Below, piece after piece: positions 26,081 to 35,740 of a stretch of 64,000 bases of DNA (position 1 is the stretch's first letter; each line of letters begins with the position of its first letter). Made by a program: the position numbers and the translations under genes. Under the pieces are notes generated by a model. The model ran no database searches, was not told the origin of the DNA, and worked only from the letters and a program-made list of their open reading frames with translations. This DNA is from Bradyrhizobium sp. 4. Lineage in GTDB: Bacteria > Pseudomonadota > Alphaproteobacteria > Rhizobiales > Xanthobacteraceae. Location of the stretch: assembly GCF_023100905.1 (NCBI RefSeq), contig NZ_CP064686.1:4960001-5024000 (forward strand), read 5' to 3'.

Positions 26081-26968
26081 ATGTCTGTCGATACCCTTCC
26101 CCAGTCCTCCATCCCGATCACGTCGCCGCTGCGGCCGCGCTTCGGATTCCTGACCTCGACGCCGATCATCGCGGCAGCAACCATCTGTTTGGCGTTGGTC
26201 GTGCTGATCTCGATCCTGGCGCCGTTGATCGCGCCGTATGATCCGATCCAGCTTGCGCCCTCGCAGCGGCTGAAGCCCTCTTCGGCGCAATTCCTGCTCG
26301 GCACCGACGCCTATGGCCGCGACCTGCTGTCGCGCGTCATGTATGGCGGACGCATTTCGCTTCTGATCGGCATCGGCTCGGCGATCATGTCGATCGTCAT
26401 TGGGTTGGCGATCGGCCTCGTCTCCGGCTTCTTCAAGCTGGTCGATTCCGTCATGATGCGGATCATGGACGGCCTGATGGCAATGCCGAGCATCCTGCTG
26501 GCAATCGCCGTGGTGTCGCTGTCCGGCGCCAGCCTCTGGACCGTACTGATCGCGATCACGATCCCAGAAGTTCCGCGCGTGGCACGCCTGGTGCGCTCGG
26601 TCGTGCTGTCGGCGCGCGAAGAGCCCTATGTTGAGGCGGCGATCTCGGTCGGCACATCCCTGCCGAAGATCATGTGGCGACATTTGATGCCGAACACGAT
26701 CGCACCTCTGATCGTGCAGGGCAGTTACGTCTGCGCGTCCGCGATCCTCACCGAGGCCATCCTCTCCTTCCTCGGCGCCGGCATCTCGCCGGAAACGCCG
26801 ACCTGGGGGAACATCATGGCCGAGGGCCGTCAGTACTTCCAGCTCAAGCCGACGCTGATCTTCTGGCCGGGCCTGCTGCTCTCGATCGCCATCCTCAGCA
26901 TCAATTTGATCGGCGACGCCGCCCGCGACGCACTCGATCCGCGCATGAAGCAGCGGGAAGGCAAATGA
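26081..26968 (+). CDS. ABC transporter permease, DppC-like
   Basis: 295 residues. An N-terminal helix (about 25-48) precedes LAPLIAPYDP, LLGTDAYGRDLLSRVMYGGR (about 80-100), the OppC/DppC hallmark, and five more membrane helices. The ATPase-docking loop contains EPYVEAAISVGTSLPKIMWRHLMPN. Its stop codon overlaps the start of the ATPase gene (ATGATGA), implying translational coupling. Confidence 0.93.
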   Translation: MSVDTLPQSSIPITSPLRPRFGFLTSTPIIAAATICLALVVLISILAPLIAPYDPIQLAPSQRLKPSSAQFLLGTDAYGRDLLSRVMYGGRISLLIGIGSAIMSIVIGLAIGLVSGFFKLVDSVMMRIMDGLMAMPSILLAIAVVSLSGASLWTVLIAITIPEVPRVARLVRSVVLSAREEPYVEAAISVGTSLPKIMWRHLMPNTIAPLIVQGSYVCASAILTEAILSFLGAGISPETPTWGNIMAEGRQYFQLKPTLIFWPGLLLSIAILSINLIGDAARDALDPRMKQREGK

Positions 26969-28632
26969 TGACCGATCAAGTGATGACCAGCCCGATCCTC
27001 GACATCAACAACCTCGTCGTCTCCGTCGGCAAGAAGCCGAATGCTGCAAACATCATCGAGGGCATCTCGATCCAGGTGCATGAGCGCGAGACGCTGTGCC
27101 TCGTCGGCGAAAGCGGCTCGGGCAAGTCCGTGACCTCGCTGACCACGATGGGTCTGCTGCCGAAGGGCACGCTGATTCCGACCGGCGGCAGCGTCAAGCT
27201 GGTCGGCGAGGAGATTCTCACCGCGACCGACCGCCGCCTGCGGCAGCTCCGCGCGACGCGGATGGCGATGATCTTCCAGGAGCCAATGACGGCACTCAAT
27301 CCGGTGATGCCGGTCGGTCGCCAGATCGACGAGGTTCTCCGCGCGCACACCAAACTCGATGCGAAGGCGCGCAAGAAGCGCATCCTCGACATGATGGAGC
27401 AGGTGCGCCTGCCCCAGGTCGAGCGTATCTTTGCCTCCTACCCTCACCGACTCTCCGGCGGTCAACGCCAGCGCATCATGATCGCGATGGCGCTCGTGCT
27501 CGAACCGAAGCTTCTCATCGCCGACGAGCCGACCACCGCGCTCGACGTCACGACGCAGAAGCAGATTTTGACCCTGATCCGCGACCTCCAGCGGGATCAC
27601 GGAACCGCCGTGCTGTTCATTACCCATGACATGGGCGTGGTCGCCGAGATCGCCGACCGAGTCGCGGTGATGCGGCAGGGCCGATTGGTCGAGACCGGAA
27701 CGCTGGATTCCATCCTGCGCAATCCGACCATGGAGTACACCCGCAACCTGCTCTCCGCAGTGCCGAGCCTGGTGCCGCGCGCGGCGCGGCCCGAGACCAA
27801 GGAACCGGTGGTGCTGGAGGCCAACGAGCTTGGGAAGGTCTATCGCGAGCGCGCGTTCTTCGGTAAAGGCCGCGAAGTCGTCGCCGCCGACAAGGTCACG
27901 CTGACGCTGCGCAAGGGCCGCACGCTCGGCATCGTCGGCGAGAGCGGCTCAGGCAAATCGACCGTAGCGCGCTGCATCGTTCGCCTGATCGACCCGACCT
28001 CCGGCGGCGTGCGCCTCTCCGGCCGCGAGATCTCGGACATCTCGCGGCGGCTGTTGCAGCCGCATCGCAAGAAGATCCAGATCGTATTCCAGGACCCTTA
28101 CCGCTCGCTCAACCCGCGCGTCAACGTCGGCGAAAGCATCGCGGAAGGCCCGATCAATTACGGCGCGTCGCATACCGACGCAATGAAGCGCGCCCGCGAA
28201 TTGCTCGAGCTGGTCGGCCTGCCCGCCGATGCGGTCGCGCGCTATCCGCACCAGTTCTCCGGCGGCCAGCGTCAGCGCATTGCGATCGCCCGCGCGCTCG
28301 CGCTCGATCCCGACGTGCTGGTCGCGGACGAGGCGGTCTCCGCCCTCGACGTCTCCGTGCAGGCGCAGGTGCTAGAACTGTTCGACGAGATCCAGCAGCG
28401 GCTCGGCATCGCCATCCTGTTCATCACTCACGATCTGCGCGTCGCAGCGCAGATCTGCGACGAGGTCGTGGTGATGCAGCACGGCCGCGTCGTCGAGCAG
28501 GGCCCGGCCGCTGAAGTGCTGACGCATCCGAAGGAGGCGTACACCAGAGCCCTGCTCGAGGCAGCGCCGGGCCGCGGCTGGGATTTTGCGAACTTCCGGC
28601 CGGTGTCGGAGGGTGTGGCGGCCAGCGCCTAG
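26965..28632 (+). CDS. Dipeptide/oligopeptide ABC transporter ATP-binding protein, two ATPase domains fused
   Basis: 555 residues from ATG 26965, overlapping the permease stop. Domain 1 (about 8-265): Walker A GESGSGKS 48-55, signature LSGGQRQR 163-170, Walker B LLIADEPT 183-190, H-loop ITHD. Domain 2 (about 284-545): Walker A GESGSGKS 325-332, signature FSGGQRQR, Walker B VLVADEAVS, H-loop ITHD. It combines DppD and DppF in one chain, a common fusion in rhizobia, and energises the importer from the cytoplasmic face. Both sites look catalytically complete apart from Ala in the second Walker B (DEAVS), also usual for the DppF side. Confidence 0.94.
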   Translation: MMTDQVMTSPILDINNLVVSVGKKPNAANIIEGISIQVHERETLCLVGESGSGKSVTSLTTMGLLPKGTLIPTGGSVKLVGEEILTATDRRLRQLRATRMAMIFQEPMTALNPVMPVGRQIDEVLRAHTKLDAKARKKRILDMMEQVRLPQVERIFASYPHRLSGGQRQRIMIAMALVLEPKLLIADEPTTALDVTTQKQILTLIRDLQRDHGTAVLFITHDMGVVAEIADRVAVMRQGRLVETGTLDSILRNPTMEYTRNLLSAVPSLVPRAARPETKEPVVLEANELGKVYRERAFFGKGREVVAADKVTLTLRKGRTLGIVGESGSGKSTVARCIVRLIDPTSGGVRLSGREISDISRRLLQPHRKKIQIVFQDPYRSLNPRVNVGESIAEGPINYGASHTDAMKRARELLELVGLPADAVARYPHQFSGGQRQRIAIARALALDPDVLVADEAVSALDVSVQAQVLELFDEIQQRLGIAILFITHDLRVAAQICDEVVVMQHGRVVEQGPAAEVLTHPKEAYTRALLEAAPGRGWDFANFRPVSEGVAASA

Positions 28633-28642
28633 TCTCTCTCCT

Positions 28643-28722
28643 CGTCATTGCGAGCGCAGCGAAGCAATCCAGAATCCCTCCGCGGGGACAACCTGGATTG
28701 CTTCGCCGCGTTCGCAATGACG
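28643..28722. repeat. Palindromic dispersed repeat, family A copy 1
   Basis: Outer arms CGTCATTGCGA/TCGCAATGACG and inner arms GAAGCAATCCAG/TGGATTGCTTC enclose a short variable centre. The same element recurs at 37533-37619 and 44263-44357, always between genes. It would fold into a long hairpin as RNA. It lies between the ATPase gene and the MlrC-like gene. Confidence 0.9.
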
Positions 28723-28844
28723 GCGGTTGCGACAAGCATTCCCAAAACGGCTTGACGCCATGCATGGCGCGATTGCTTCCCGGCTTGCTCTCGCCGCAAG
28801 CACAGGGCTAACGTCGCGCACTTTCAATTGCTGGACTTGAGTTG

Positions 28845-30350
28845 ATGACACGTATCGCCGTCGGCGGCTTCCTGCACGAGACCAACACCTTCGCTCCGAC
28901 GAAGGCGACGTTCGCGGACTTCCAGCACGGCGGCGGCTGGCCGGCGATGACGCAAGGACCTGACGTGCTGAAGGTGATGCGCCGCATCAATGTCGGCCTC
29001 GCCGGTTTCGTCGACAGCGCCGAGGCCCTCGGCTGGGAACTCATCCCGACCATCGCTTGCGGCGCCAGCCCCTCGGCGCATGTCACCAGGGACGCCTTCG
29101 AGCGTATCGTCAAGACGATGGTCGACGGCATCGCAGCCGCCGGCCCGATCGACGCCGTCTATCTCGATCTGCACGGCGCGATGGTCACGGAACATCTCGA
29201 CGATGGCGAAGGCGAGATTCTGGCCCGCGTGCGCCGCGTCATCGGCAAGGACATTCCGCTGGTCGCGAGCCTCGACCTGCACGCCAACGTCACGCCCGAG
29301 ATGATGGAGCATGCGGACGCGCTGATCGCCTACCGCACCTATCCCCATGTCGACATGGCCGAGACCGGACGCGCCTCGGCCAAACATCTCGCGCTCCTCC
29401 TGAACACCAGGCAGCGTTTCGCAAAGGCCTTCCGGCAATTGCCGTTCCTGATTCCGATCAGCTGGCAGTGCACCAACGACCAGCCGACCAAGGGCATCTA
29501 CGAAAAGCTTGCCGCGCTGGAGAGCGACGCGGTTCCGACGCTGTCCTTCGCGCCCGGCTTCCCCGCCGCCGATTTCCGCGATTGCGGGCCGAGCGTGTTT
29601 GCCTATGGCAAGACCCAAGCCGATGCCGACCGCGCGGCCGATGCGATCGTCAAGCTGATCGAAAGCCACGAGGACGATTTCGACGGCAAGATCTGGTCGC
29701 CCGATGACGGCGTCCGCCACGCCATGGAGCTTTCCAAGAGCGCGAGCAAGCCGATCATCATCGCCGACACCCAGGACAATCCCGGCGCCGGCGGCGATTC
29801 CGACACCACCGGCATGCTACGCGCGCTGGTACGCAACAAGGCGAGTGCTGCGACGGGCGCGATCTACGATCCGGCATCGGCGAAAGCCGCGCATGAAGCC
29901 GGCGTCGGCGCCACCGTGACGCTGTCGCTCGGCGGCAAGTCGGGCATTCCCGGCGACGAGCCCTATCGTGAGACCTTCGTCGTCGAAAAACTTTCCGACG
30001 GCCGCTTCATCGCGCCCGGGCCCTACTATGGCGGCCGCGAGATGGAGATGGGCCCGTCCGCCTGCCTTCGCATCGGCGACGTCCGAATCGTCGTGAGCTC
30101 ACACAAGGCGCAGCTCGCCGACCAGGCCATGTACCGCTATGTCGGCATCGAGCCGACCGAACAGAAGATTTTGGTCAACAAGAGCTCGGTGCACTTCCGC
30201 GCCGACTTCGAGCCGATCGCGGAAAAGCTGATGATCTGCGCTGCCCCCGGCGCGATGCCCGCTGACACGGCTACGCTGCCGTGGACGCGCCTGCGGCCGG
30301 GCATCCGCATCAAGCCGAACGGCCCGGTTTTCACTCCCTCCTCACGCTAA
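28845..30350 (+). CDS. M81 family metallopeptidase (MlrC-like)
   Basis: 501 residues from ATG 28845. N-terminal HETNTFAP (11-18) and the zinc triad D144, H146 (SLDLHANVT) and H168 (YPHVD) keep the 22-residue spacing of the D-x-H...H site known in MlrC. MlrC removes amino acids from linearised microcystin and related tetrapeptides. Many relatives sit in catabolic operons and act on other substrates. Its place between a peptide-type importer and M20/amidase genes points to amide hydrolysis of the imported compound. Cytoplasmic. A family A repeat separates it from the ATPase gene. Confidence 0.9.
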   Translation: MTRIAVGGFLHETNTFAPTKATFADFQHGGGWPAMTQGPDVLKVMRRINVGLAGFVDSAEALGWELIPTIACGASPSAHVTRDAFERIVKTMVDGIAAAGPIDAVYLDLHGAMVTEHLDDGEGEILARVRRVIGKDIPLVASLDLHANVTPEMMEHADALIAYRTYPHVDMAETGRASAKHLALLLNTRQRFAKAFRQLPFLIPISWQCTNDQPTKGIYEKLAALESDAVPTLSFAPGFPAADFRDCGPSVFAYGKTQADADRAADAIVKLIESHEDDFDGKIWSPDDGVRHAMELSKSASKPIIIADTQDNPGAGGDSDTTGMLRALVRNKASAATGAIYDPASAKAAHEAGVGATVTLSLGGKSGIPGDEPYRETFVVEKLSDGRFIAPGPYYGGREMEMGPSACLRIGDVRIVVSSHKAQLADQAMYRYVGIEPTEQKILVNKSSVHFRADFEPIAEKLMICAAPGAMPADTATLPWTRLRPGIRIKPNGPVFTPSSR

Positions 30351-30363
30351 CTGGACAGAACAC

Positions 30364-31536
30364 ATGCCCACGATCGACCGCATCGACGGCTATGCCGACG
30401 AACTCACAGCCATCAGGCGCGACCTCCACGCCCATCCGGAAATCGGCTTCGAGGAAGTGCGCACCTCCGGCATCGTTGCCGACAAGCTGAAGAGCTGGGG
30501 CATCGAGGTGCATCGCGGTCTCGGCGGCACCGGCGTAATCGGCGTCATCAAGGGCAAGGGTTCGAGCGGCAAGCGGATCGGGCTTCGCGCCGACATGGAC
30601 GCGCTGCCGATGGAGGAGAACACCAATCTGAAATGGAGTTCGAAAATCCCGGGCCGCTTCCACGGCTGTGGCCATGACGGCCACACCACCATGCTGCTCG
30701 GCACCGCGCGCTACCTCGCCGAAACCAAGAACTTCGACGGCACAGTGCACCTGATCTTCCAGCCGGCAGAGGAAGGCCTCGGCGGCGCCCGCGCGATGAT
30801 CAAGGACGGGCTGTTCGAGAAGTTTCCCTGCGACGAGCTCTACGGCCTGCACAACGCGCCCGACCTGAACCATGGCGAGATCGCGATCCTGCCCGGCCCC
30901 GCGATGGCCAGCGCCGACTTCTTCGATCTCCGCATCACTGGCTATGGCGCGCATGGCGCGATGCCCGAACGCTCCAAGGACGCTGTGATCATCGCGACCA
31001 CGCTGGCGCAGGCGATCCAGACCATCGTCAGCCGCAACGTCGAGCCGCTGCAGGCCGCAGTCGTTTCGATCACGCAGATTCACGCCGGTTCCGCGTACAA
31101 CGTCATCCCCGGCGAGGCGCATCTTTGTGGCACCATCCGCACTTTCTCGAAAGAAGTCCGCACCCTGATCAGCGAACGCATTCGCACGATCTGCGCTGGC
31201 ATCGCGAGCGCCTATCAGTGCGTGATCGACGTCGACATCCGCGACACGTTCGATGTGCTGGTCAACCAGCTCGAGCAGTCCAAGGTGGTCGAAGACGTCG
31301 CGCGCACCATCGTCGACCCCGCCAACGTGATCACCCGTGCCCAGCCGAAGATGGGCAGCGAGGATTTCGCCGACATGCTGCAAACCATTCCGGGCGCCTA
31401 TTTCTGGGTCGGCCACGACGGCTCGGTGCCCGTGCACAATCCCGGCTTCGTGCTCGACGACAAGATCCTGCCGATCGGTGCCAGCATGTTCGCCCGGATC
31501 ATCGAGACCCGGATGCCGGTGGGTGCCCATGCATAA
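30364..31536 (+). CDS. M20D amidohydrolase (hippurate hydrolase-like)
   Basis: 390 residues. The dinuclear metal site is clear: C102 and H104 (HGCGHDGH), E136-E137 (PAEEG) and H163 (GLHNAP), with a late His near 355 (VGHDGS region). The HAHPEIGFEE opening is the signature of N-acyl-amino-acid and hippurate hydrolases. It splits an acyl or aryl group from an amino acid in the cytoplasm. It starts 13 bases after the MlrC-like gene and overlaps the amidase gene by 8 bases, so the three are one transcript. Confidence 0.92.
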   Translation: MPTIDRIDGYADELTAIRRDLHAHPEIGFEEVRTSGIVADKLKSWGIEVHRGLGGTGVIGVIKGKGSSGKRIGLRADMDALPMEENTNLKWSSKIPGRFHGCGHDGHTTMLLGTARYLAETKNFDGTVHLIFQPAEEGLGGARAMIKDGLFEKFPCDELYGLHNAPDLNHGEIAILPGPAMASADFFDLRITGYGAHGAMPERSKDAVIIATTLAQAIQTIVSRNVEPLQAAVVSITQIHAGSAYNVIPGEAHLCGTIRTFSKEVRTLISERIRTICAGIASAYQCVIDVDIRDTFDVLVNQLEQSKVVEDVARTIVDPANVITRAQPKMGSEDFADMLQTIPGAYFWVGHDGSVPVHNPGFVLDDKILPIGASMFARIIETRMPVGAHA

Positions 31537-32950
31537 AAAGGGTGTCGAAGAGGAAGTCACCTCGCTGCACGATCTCTCCGCGGTCGATCTGATCGCGGGC
31601 TATCGCGCCAAGCAGTTCTCGCCGAGCGAGGTGCTGGAAGACGTGCTCGCGCACGTCGCCGCGTGGGAGCCGCACCTCAAGGCGCTCTATGCATGCGATC
31701 CCGACGGAGCGCGCGAGGCCGCGAAGGCCTCGACCGCACGCTGGTCCGGGGGCGAGCCGTCCGGAGCGCTCGACGGCGTGCCGGTGACTGTGAAGGACAA
31801 CATCGCAACCAAAGGCGTGCCGGTGCCGCTGGGCGCGGCCAGCGTCAAGCTCGTGCCGGCGGAGAAGGACGCACCACCCGCGGCGCGCCTGCGCGAAGCC
31901 GGTGCGATCATCTTCGCCAAGACCACCATGCCCGACTACGGCATGCTGTCCTCGGGGCTGTCCTCTTTCCACGCGCTGGCGCGTAATCCCTGGGACCTCT
32001 CCAAAAATCCAGGCGGCTCCAGCGCCGGCGCGGGCGCCGCGGCCGCGGCCGGCTATGGCCCGCTGCATCTCGGGACTGATATCGGCGGCTCGGTCCGTCT
32101 GCCCGCCGGCTGGTGCGGCCTCGTCGGACTGAAGCCGAGCTTTGGCCGTGTGCCGATCGATCCCGCCTATGTCGGCCGCGTTGCCGGTCCCATGACCCGC
32201 ACCGTCGACGATTGCGCGCTGATGATGAGCGCGATCGCGAAACCCGACCGGCGCGACGGCACGAGCCTGCCCGCGGAGCCCCTCAACTGGAAGGGGCTGG
32301 AGAAATCCCCGCGCAAACTCCGCATCGGATTGATGCTCGATCCCGGCGTTGGCATGGCGCTGGAGAAACCGGTGCGCGAGGTCGCTGTGAAGGCGGCGAA
32401 AGCGTTCGAATCCGCAGGGGCCGTCGTCACCGAAGTCGACGGCATCCTCACGCGCGAGATGCTCGACGGCCTCGACAACTTTTGGCGCGCACGGATGTGG
32501 GATGATCTGTCGAAGCTGACGCCCGCCGAACAGGCAAAGGTGCTGCCCTACATTTTCAAGTGGGGCGAGTCCGGCGCAAAGCTCTCGGGCGTCGACGTCA
32601 TCCGTGGTTTCAACCAGACCATGGCAATCCGCGCGGCGGCATCAAAGCTGTTCTGCGAGCTCGACTATGTGATCTCGCCGACCGCGCCGAACGTGAACTA
32701 TCCGGCGGAGTGGGCCTCGCCGACCAACGATCCCATGAAGCCGTTCGAGCACATCGCCTATACCGTCCCGTGGAATATGTCGGAGAACCCGGCGATCTCC
32801 ATCAACGGCGGCTTCGACGCCAAGGGTTTTCCCATCGGGGTGCAGATCGTCGGCCGCCGCTTCGACGATATCGGCGTGCTCGGCATGGCCAAGGCTTTTG
32901 AGAGCCTGCGCGGGCCACAGAAGCCCTGGCCTAGCCCGCCGGCGAAGTAG
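31529..32950 (+). CDS. Amidase (amidase-signature family)
   Basis: 473 residues from ATG 31529, overlapping the upstream stop (ATGCATAA). The Ser-cisSer-Lys triad is intact: K89 (VTVKDN), S164 (PGGSSAG) and S188 (DIGGSVR), with the usual 24-residue spacing between the serines. It hydrolyses an amide to acid and ammonia or amine. The neighbouring hydrolases and importer suggest an intracellular step in degradation of the same compound. Full length for the family. Confidence 0.93.
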   Translation: MHKKGVEEEVTSLHDLSAVDLIAGYRAKQFSPSEVLEDVLAHVAAWEPHLKALYACDPDGAREAAKASTARWSGGEPSGALDGVPVTVKDNIATKGVPVPLGAASVKLVPAEKDAPPAARLREAGAIIFAKTTMPDYGMLSSGLSSFHALARNPWDLSKNPGGSSAGAGAAAAAGYGPLHLGTDIGGSVRLPAGWCGLVGLKPSFGRVPIDPAYVGRVAGPMTRTVDDCALMMSAIAKPDRRDGTSLPAEPLNWKGLEKSPRKLRIGLMLDPGVGMALEKPVREVAVKAAKAFESAGAVVTEVDGILTREMLDGLDNFWRARMWDDLSKLTPAEQAKVLPYIFKWGESGAKLSGVDVIRGFNQTMAIRAAASKLFCELDYVISPTAPNVNYPAEWASPTNDPMKPFEHIAYTVPWNMSENPAISINGGFDAKGFPIGVQIVGRRFDDIGVLGMAKAFESLRGPQKPWPSPPAK

Positions 32951-33048
32951 AGCCTGGCCACCAAACGCCCAGTCCGCACAAGACGGAAGCTGGCGTTCAT
33001 GCATGACGTCTCTTAGAGACAGAATTCAGGACAGGGAAGGGAACCACC

Positions 33049-33939
<891 letters not shown>

Positions 33940-33944
33940 GGCAT

Positions 33945-34038
33945 CGTAGGGTGGGCAAAGCGAAGCGTGCCCACCCTTCTTGTCACGGCTGCCGATAAAT
34001 GGTGGGCACGGCGCTCACGCGCCTTTGCCCACCCTACG
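33945..34038. repeat. Inverted repeat, family B (GTAGGGTGGGC type)
   Basis: CGTAGGGTGGGCAAAG at the left and CTTTGCCCACCCTACG at the right end form a perfect inverted repeat, with inner copies of GTGCCCACC/GGTGGGCAC. It sits between the convergent crotonase and quinone reductase genes and could act as a bidirectional terminator. A shorter relative is at 54374-54408. Confidence 0.85.
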
Positions 34039-34044
34039 ACACCG

Positions 34045-35022
34045 TCACTCCATCAACAACGCCACGCGCCCGATCGCCTTGCGGTCGAGCAACAGCCGCA
34101 TCGCCTTCGCAACCTCCTCCAGCGGCAGGCGGTGCGAGACGTTGGGCCGGAGCTTGCCCTCTTCGGCCCATTGGAGCAACGCCTTCAGCCTGCTCTCGCC
34201 GAGCGCGGGATTTTTCCGTACCGCTTCGCCCGCTCGCACGCCGAGCACGCTGGCACCCTTGATCAGCAGGAGATTGGTTTTCGCCGAGCCGATGCCGCCG
34301 GTGAAGCCGATCACCAGCAGCCGTGCGCCCCAGGCGATGCAACGCATCGAATTCTCGAACACTTCGCCGCCGACGGGATCGAACACGATGTCGGCACCGC
34401 GACCGTCGGTGATCCGTTTGACGGCATCACGAAACGGCTCGCGGTCGTAGCGCACGAGATGATCGGCGCCCCGCGCCTTGGCGATCGCGAGCTTTTCGTC
34501 GCTGGACGCCGTCGCGATCACGGTCGCGCCCAGCATCTTGCCGATCTCGACGGCAGCAAGGCCCACGCCGCCGCCGGCGCCATGCACCAGCAGCACCTCG
34601 CCCGGCTCGAGCCGGCCGCGGTCGATCAGCGCGTGATAGGCGGTGCCGTGCCCGGCGAGATAGGTCGCAGCCTCCGCATAGTCGAACGTCGATGGCATCG
34701 GCGTGAGCTGCGACGGGATCACCACGGCTTCATCCGTGAAAGCGCCGTGCCGCATCTTGACGATGACCTTGTCGCCGACGGCGACGCCGCTCGCGCCCGC
34801 GCCGACCTCGGTCACGTCGCCGGCTGCCTCCACGCCCGGCGTGAACGGCAGCTCCGGCTTGAGCTGGTATTCGCCGGCCGCCATCAGCACGTCGGGAAAA
34901 TTCAGGCCGGCGGCACGGATCGCGACGCGCACTTCGTCCGGCTTCAGGTCGCGCGACGGAAACTCTTCAAGCTGCAATTTTTCGGGCGCGCCGAGCGCGC
35001 GGCAGACGACAGCCCGCACCAT
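34045..35022 (-). CDS. NADPH:quinone oxidoreductase family protein (MDR superfamily)
   Basis: 325 residues. A GroES-like N-terminal domain (about 1-120) precedes a Rossmann domain with GAGGGVGLAAVEIGK (about 148-163). The zinc-binding cysteines of alcohol dehydrogenases are absent, which fits the quinone reductase branch. It probably reduces quinones or enones with NADPH in the cytoplasm. Its start overlaps the stop of the HCCA-isomerase-like gene by one base (35022), so the pair is translationally coupled. Confidence 0.9.
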   Translation of the reverse strand: MVRAVVCRALGAPEKLQLEEFPSRDLKPDEVRVAIRAAGLNFPDVLMAAGEYQLKPELPFTPGVEAAGDVTEVGAGASGVAVGDKVIVKMRHGAFTDEAVVIPSQLTPMPSTFDYAEAATYLAGHGTAYHALIDRGRLEPGEVLLVHGAGGGVGLAAVEIGKMLGATVIATASSDEKLAIAKARGADHLVRYDREPFRDAVKRITDGRGADIVFDPVGGEVFENSMRCIAWGARLLVIGFTGGIGSAKTNLLLIKGASVLGVRAGEAVRKNPALGESRLKALLQWAEEGKLRPNVSHRLPLEEVAKAMRLLLDRKAIGRVALLME

Positions 35023-35630
35023 CAGGCCGCGCTCGCCTTGCCGCGCAGCAGCGCCTCGCGGATCAACGGCAGGCGGTCATTGCCGAAATACATGTCGGTC
35101 TTGCCGACGAAGATCGTCGGCGAGCCAAAGCCGCCGCGGGCGACGACTTCTTCGGTGTTGGCCTTGAGCTGATCCTTGATCCCCTGCCCCGAAATGCCCG
35201 CGAAGAATTTCTGCTCGTCGACGCCCACCTTCCTGCAGATCTCGGCGAGCACCGCGTCCTGCGAGATGTCCTTGTCCTCGCCCCAGTAGGTCTCGAACAC
35301 CGCCGTGGCGAAAGGCACCGAGTCCTGCCCGAGCCAGATGCAGCCACGCATCGCTTTCACGCTGTTCACCGGAAATACCGTCGGCGGCATCTTGATCGCG
35401 AGGCCGGCCGAGCGCGACCAGTCGGCAAGGTCCTTTTTCATGTAGCGCGCCTTCAGCGGCACCGGTGTCTCACGCTGCGCGTAGACACTTGGATTGACCG
35501 TATTGAAGATGCCGCCCACCAGGATCGGCCGCCAGACGATCTCCGCGCCAACCTCCCTGGCCAGCGGCTGAATGTTGTGGAAGGCGAGATAGGTCCAGGG
35601 GCTGGAACAGTCGAAGAAAAATTCGATCAT
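35022..35630 (-). CDS. 2-hydroxychromene-2-carboxylate isomerase family protein (DsbA-like)
   Basis: 202 residues, thioredoxin/GST-kappa fold. IEFFFDCSSPWTYLAF holds the active serine (S9/S10) that replaces the CxxC of DsbA. GGFGSPTIFV with its cis-Pro and FGNDRLP at the end are family landmarks. The founder enzyme isomerises a naphthalene-pathway intermediate with glutathione. Here no naphthalene genes are present, so another glutathione-dependent isomerisation is likely. It is first gene of a two-gene unit with the quinone reductase. Confidence 0.9.
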   Translation of the reverse strand: MIEFFFDCSSPWTYLAFHNIQPLAREVGAEIVWRPILVGGIFNTVNPSVYAQRETPVPLKARYMKKDLADWSRSAGLAIKMPPTVFPVNSVKAMRGCIWLGQDSVPFATAVFETYWGEDKDISQDAVLAEICRKVGVDEQKFFAGISGQGIKDQLKANTEEVVARGGFGSPTIFVGKTDMYFGNDRLPLIREALLRGKASAA

Positions 35631-35740
35631 GGCGTTTCCGGGCCGGCGCCGCCGGTTTCAAGGCGACTTTTGTTGTTCTGTACCTCGACGTTAAGACATG
35701 GCAGGAAGGGGCGCAATCATAACCCGCCGTGAGGGCCGCC

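Noticed and set aside
28842..28844. TTG start one codon before the MlrC-like gene
   Set aside because: ATG at 28845 gives the family N-terminus MTRIAVGGF.
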